From assembly GCA_020026435.1 (NCBI GenBank), contig JAHHQK010000047.1, forward strand, positions 1-15,654: DNA of 15,654 nucleotides, read 5' to 3'. The notes under the pieces are model-generated. The model searched no databases. It worked only from the letters and a program-made list of their open reading frames with translations, and was not told the DNA's origin. Position numbers and translations under genes: made by a program. Shown one piece after another: positions 13,646 through 15,654 of this stretch (position 1 is the first letter of the stretch; the number at the start of each line of letters is the position of its first letter). Source of the stretch: Alistipes sp. GTDB taxonomy: Bacteria; Bacteroidota; Bacteroidia; Bacteroidales; Rikenellaceae.

Positions 13646-14029
13646 GCATCTTCGGGTGAATTTCCGCATTTTTCCCGTATGTTTTTCGGGGGATAAGGGC
13701 AAAAGGCCGCAGGGATGACAACGGCGGAACGCGTATTTTTCGCCCCCCAATGGGACGGGCGGCAAGAACGGCCGGGAGCGGCAGGCTCGGGCTGTACAGA
13801 CAATATATGGGCGGCAGGGGTTGTACGGGCGGAGGAGCGGCAGGCGATATGAGTCGATAAAAAGGGCAGAAACAAGACGGCAGGGAGCGGCAGGAAAGGG
13901 CGGCTCGGAGCAGGCGGGAGCGGGTGGTAACCGTCCGAAAAGAGGGAGCAGACGGACAAGAGATGAGTCGGGAACCAGAGCAGGGTCTTGGCAGAAACAT
14001 AAGGTGTACCACAAAGACAAAATATACGG
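13646..14029. other. Purine-rich intergenic region
   Basis: About 380 nt with no credible gene. The + strand is strongly purine-rich (GGAG, GGCAGG and AAGGG motifs). Because stop codons are rare in such DNA, the - strand frame of the receptor remains open through all of it; the resulting Pro/Ser/Leu/Arg/Cys-rich translation looks random. Short repeats are listed separately. Confidence 0.5.
13775..13894. repeat. Three copies of the 11-mer GGAGCGGCAGG
   Basis: Exact copies lie at 13775-13785, 13834-13844 and 13884-13894. A partial copy, GCGGCAGG, lies at 13811-13818. The spacing is irregular (59 and 50 nt), so this is not a tandem array. It lies upstream of the receptor promoter. Confidence 0.55.
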
Positions 14030-14067
14030 AATCACCCCTGACACAGATAACTGTGTCAGGGGTGATT
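14030..14067. terminator. 17-bp perfect hairpin behind cysteate synthase, probable terminator
   Basis: The arms 14030-14046 and 14051-14067 are perfectly complementary over 17 bp with a 4-nt loop ATAA. The + strand carries TTTTCTT after the stem. The - strand, which carries the only gene reading toward it (cysteate synthase, stop at 14144), has just ATTCCGTATATTTTG. It most likely ends cysteate synthase transcription, but without an ideal U-run. Its polarity is therefore uncertain. Confidence 0.6.
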
Positions 14068-14143
14068 TTCTTAAAGCAGAGGGTTTTGCCCCCTCCTGCC
14101 GTTCCGCACACAACGGGACGATATGATATGTCTTGCAACGATG

Positions 14144-15436
14144 CTACTCGAAGAGCGCCTCAACGGTCGAGATGACCTCATTCTCGTCGGGCGTGAGCGA
14201 GAAGACGTGCGAAGGTTTGAGATACCAGAGATCCTTGCCCTCCTGGAAGTGGTGTTCGCCACCGCCCGTGATGTTGAGCATCACGCAGGCGTCCTTCTCG
14301 ACCTTGCCGTCGGCAACGGCCTTCATCAGCGCGGCCGTGGCCACACCCGAAGCCGAATAGATATCGACACCCTCCGTCTCCTCGAAGAGCTTGCAGGCCT
14401 TGCGGGCCTGAGCGTTGGTAATGGCGAACATCTCGCCGTCGGTAGCCTTCAGGGCATCGTACAGACCTCCGGCCAACGAGAACGGAGGACGACGGTTCGA
14501 GAGTACCTTGGCGTTGATGATCTCGGCATCGCGGCGGGCCTTGTCGTCGTCGTAGGGAAGCATCTGGCGCGAGTCGGCTCTCCAGGCATCGAACATCGGC
14601 ACGAAGGGGGCGTTCTGAGCCACCATCAGTTTCATCAGATGGCTGCCGAAGCGGCCGTCCTCGATCAGACGCTGGTTGGCCTCCCAGGCGGCAATGGCTC
14701 CCGTACCGCTACCCACGGCCTGGAAGTAATAGTCGGGAATGCGGCCGATGGTCGTCGCGGCCGACAGGGTCGTGGTGGCCATACCGTCACGACGGGCGAT
14801 ATTCTTGGCACCTCCCTCGGCGTAGAACTTGCGGCTCTTCAGCGCGAGGTTCGACAGGTGGATGGCATCGAAATAATCGCCGCCACGCTCGCAGGCAATC
14901 AGCTTCACACAGGGATTCAGCGGCTTCTCGAACCACAGCACGTCAATATTATCCGCCGGAACCGACAGCAGTAACTTGATGTTGTTGTCCGAGCATACCT
15001 TGGCGAAAGCACGGGCCGTATTTCCGGCCGAAGCCACCACCAGCACGCGCTCCTCATCGTCGGCGGCACGTCCGCACACGGAGTAGGCCTCCGTCTCCTT
15101 GAACGAGCAGGTCGTCATCTGCGCACCGATCGCAGGATAGTAGCCGTTGAACGTAATCCACAGATTCTCCAGGCCCAGAGCCTTGCCCAGGCCCTTGCTC
15201 TTGTAGGTCACCGGGGCGTGCGATCCCTCCAACATACGGTGAACGGGCATCCAATCGGCAAAACGGTAGAGTCCGTACTCATCGGACTTCACCTCGATCT
15301 GCTTCTTGGCATAGCGGGCACGAATCAGCGAGGGGGTTGCACATTCGGGATCGTCCAACATCCATCCCTCGTCCTTGAATTCACGACCGGTAGCCACGCA
15401 TTCGAGCGTATATTCGGTAGGCGTAATCTTTTCCAT
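14144..15436 (-). CDS. Cysteate synthase
   Basis: The protein has 430 residues. It is a fold-type II PLP enzyme related to threonine synthase. The PLP lysine is K113 in MTTCSFKETEAYSVCGR. SAGNTARAFA (136-145) is the substrate carboxylate loop and VGSGTGAIAA (241-250) the PLP-phosphate loop. The N-terminus (YTLECVATGREF) and the FNGYYP segment are those I associate with the cysteate synthase branch, not true threonine synthase. The reaction is O-phospho-L-serine plus sulfite to L-cysteate plus phosphate. In methanogens this feeds coenzyme M; in Bacteroidota such as Alistipes cysteate is condensed with a fatty acyl group to make capnine-type sulfonolipids. The partner acyltransferase is not in the window. 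It lies 66 nt behind nspC on the same strand, with no clear promoter in the gap, so co-transcription is possible. Threonine synthase is the main alternative. Confidence 0.88.
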   Translation of the reverse strand: MEKITPTEYTLECVATGREFKDEGWMLDDPECATPSLIRARYAKKQIEVKSDEYGLYRFADWMPVHRMLEGSHAPVTYKSKGLGKALGLENLWITFNGYYPAIGAQMTTCSFKETEAYSVCGRAADDEERVLVVASAGNTARAFAKVCSDNNIKLLLSVPADNIDVLWFEKPLNPCVKLIACERGGDYFDAIHLSNLALKSRKFYAEGGAKNIARRDGMATTTLSAATTIGRIPDYYFQAVGSGTGAIAAWEANQRLIEDGRFGSHLMKLMVAQNAPFVPMFDAWRADSRQMLPYDDDKARRDAEIINAKVLSNRRPPFSLAGGLYDALKATDGEMFAITNAQARKACKLFEETEGVDIYSASGVATAALMKAVADGKVEKDACVMLNITGGGEHHFQEGKDLWYLKPSHVFSLTPDENEVISTVEALFE

Positions 15437-15502
15437 CTATCTCTTAATCTTTAATTTATATATTCTTGTCAATCTATTGTTCTCCAATTCTCCGAAAGTT
15501 CT

Positions 15503-15654
15503 CTACGACATCCGGTTCTTATAGTCCTCGTAGCCGAATTCGCGCACGATCTCGGTATGGCCCTCACGGTCGACCAGCACGATCGAGGGGTGATGCACAC
15601 CGTTGAACATCGTGGTCTTGACCATCGTGTAGTGGATCATGTCCTCGAAGACGA
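15503..15654 (-). CDS. nspC: Carboxynorspermidine decarboxylase, C-terminal end (truncated by window edge)
   Basis: Only the last 50 codons are in the window: the frame enters from the right edge and stops at TAG 15505-15503. The visible peptide contains FEDMIHYTMVKTTMFNGVHH, the hallmark C-terminal block of NspC-type PLP decarboxylases (fold type III, alanine-racemase barrel with a C-terminal beta domain). It then runs PSIVLVDREGHTEIVREFGY and ends in KNRMS. The full enzyme, normally about 380 residues, decarboxylates carboxynorspermidine or carboxyspermidine in the polyamine route used by gut Bacteroidota. It is upstream of cysteate synthase on the same strand. Confidence 0.82.
   Translation of the reverse strand, partial: VFEDMIHYTMVKTTMFNGVHHPSIVLVDREGHTEIVREFGYEDYKNRMS

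Noticed and set aside
13554..13700. Possible cobalamin riboswitch upstream of the TonB receptor
   Set aside because: BtuB-like receptors often have one, so I looked on the - strand, but found no B12-box-like element or matching core. Only the 12-bp hairpin is present.
14076..14099. Imperfect GCAGAGGG / CCCTCCTGC hairpin after the cysteate synthase stop
   Set aside because: It has a bulge and no T-run on either strand; the 17-bp hairpin nearby is the better terminator candidate.
13554..14138. Extending the TonB receptor to an upstream ATG at 14138
   Set aside because: The added 195 residues precede a normal signal peptide, would run through the putative promoter and a 17-bp hairpin, and have no protein-like composition.

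Overview
The window looks like a chromosomal segment of a Bacteroidota gut anaerobe, most likely Alistipes or a relative (Rikenellaceae). Four things point there: promoters of the TTTG-N(18-23)-TAnnTTTG type; weak or absent Shine-Dalgarno sequences; a GC-rich coding style; and a cysteate synthase, the entry enzyme for sulfonolipids, which Alistipes-type bacteria make. The genus is an inference. All genes look like core metabolism. I see no insertion sequence, prophage, CRISPR array, tRNA or rRNA.

Layout, left to right. (1) The 3' part of a phosphofructokinase with a PPi-type signature (+ strand), closed by a strong terminator. (2) About 800 nt without a protein gene. It ends in a textbook promoter followed by a candidate small RNA of about 95 nt with a structured terminator. 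(3) A SLOG/YpsA-like gene (-), then a divergent YtxH plus small membrane protein pair (+), closed by a bidirectional terminator. (4) A reverse rubrerythrin (-) with a clear promoter. (5) A DUF5106/thioredoxin-like lipoprotein (-). (6) The histidine utilisation operon on the - strand, in transcription order ftcD-fchA fusion, hutU, hutH, hutI. It has its own promoter and terminator. (7) A structured 210-nt spacer, then a TonB-dependent receptor (-) whose mRNA should begin with a 12-bp hairpin. (8) About 500 nt of purine-rich repetitive non-coding DNA. (9) Cysteate synthase (-) and, at the right edge, the C-terminus of carboxynorspermidine decarboxylase (-).

The hut operon encodes the whole route from histidine to glutamate. 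HutH makes urocanate, HutU makes imidazolonepropionate, HutI makes formiminoglutamate, and the FtcD-FchA fusion passes the formimino group to tetrahydrofolate and deaminates it to methenyl-THF. No transporter or hut regulator is encoded in the window.

The most interesting observation combines two parts. The 5' end of the candidate small RNA (1536-1551) is identical over 16 nt to the + strand at 7448-7463. It is therefore perfectly complementary to the hut mRNA in the short hutU-hutH gap, just upstream of the hutH start codon. This suggests a trans-acting small RNA that controls histidine ammonia-lyase translation. It is a hypothesis from sequence alone.
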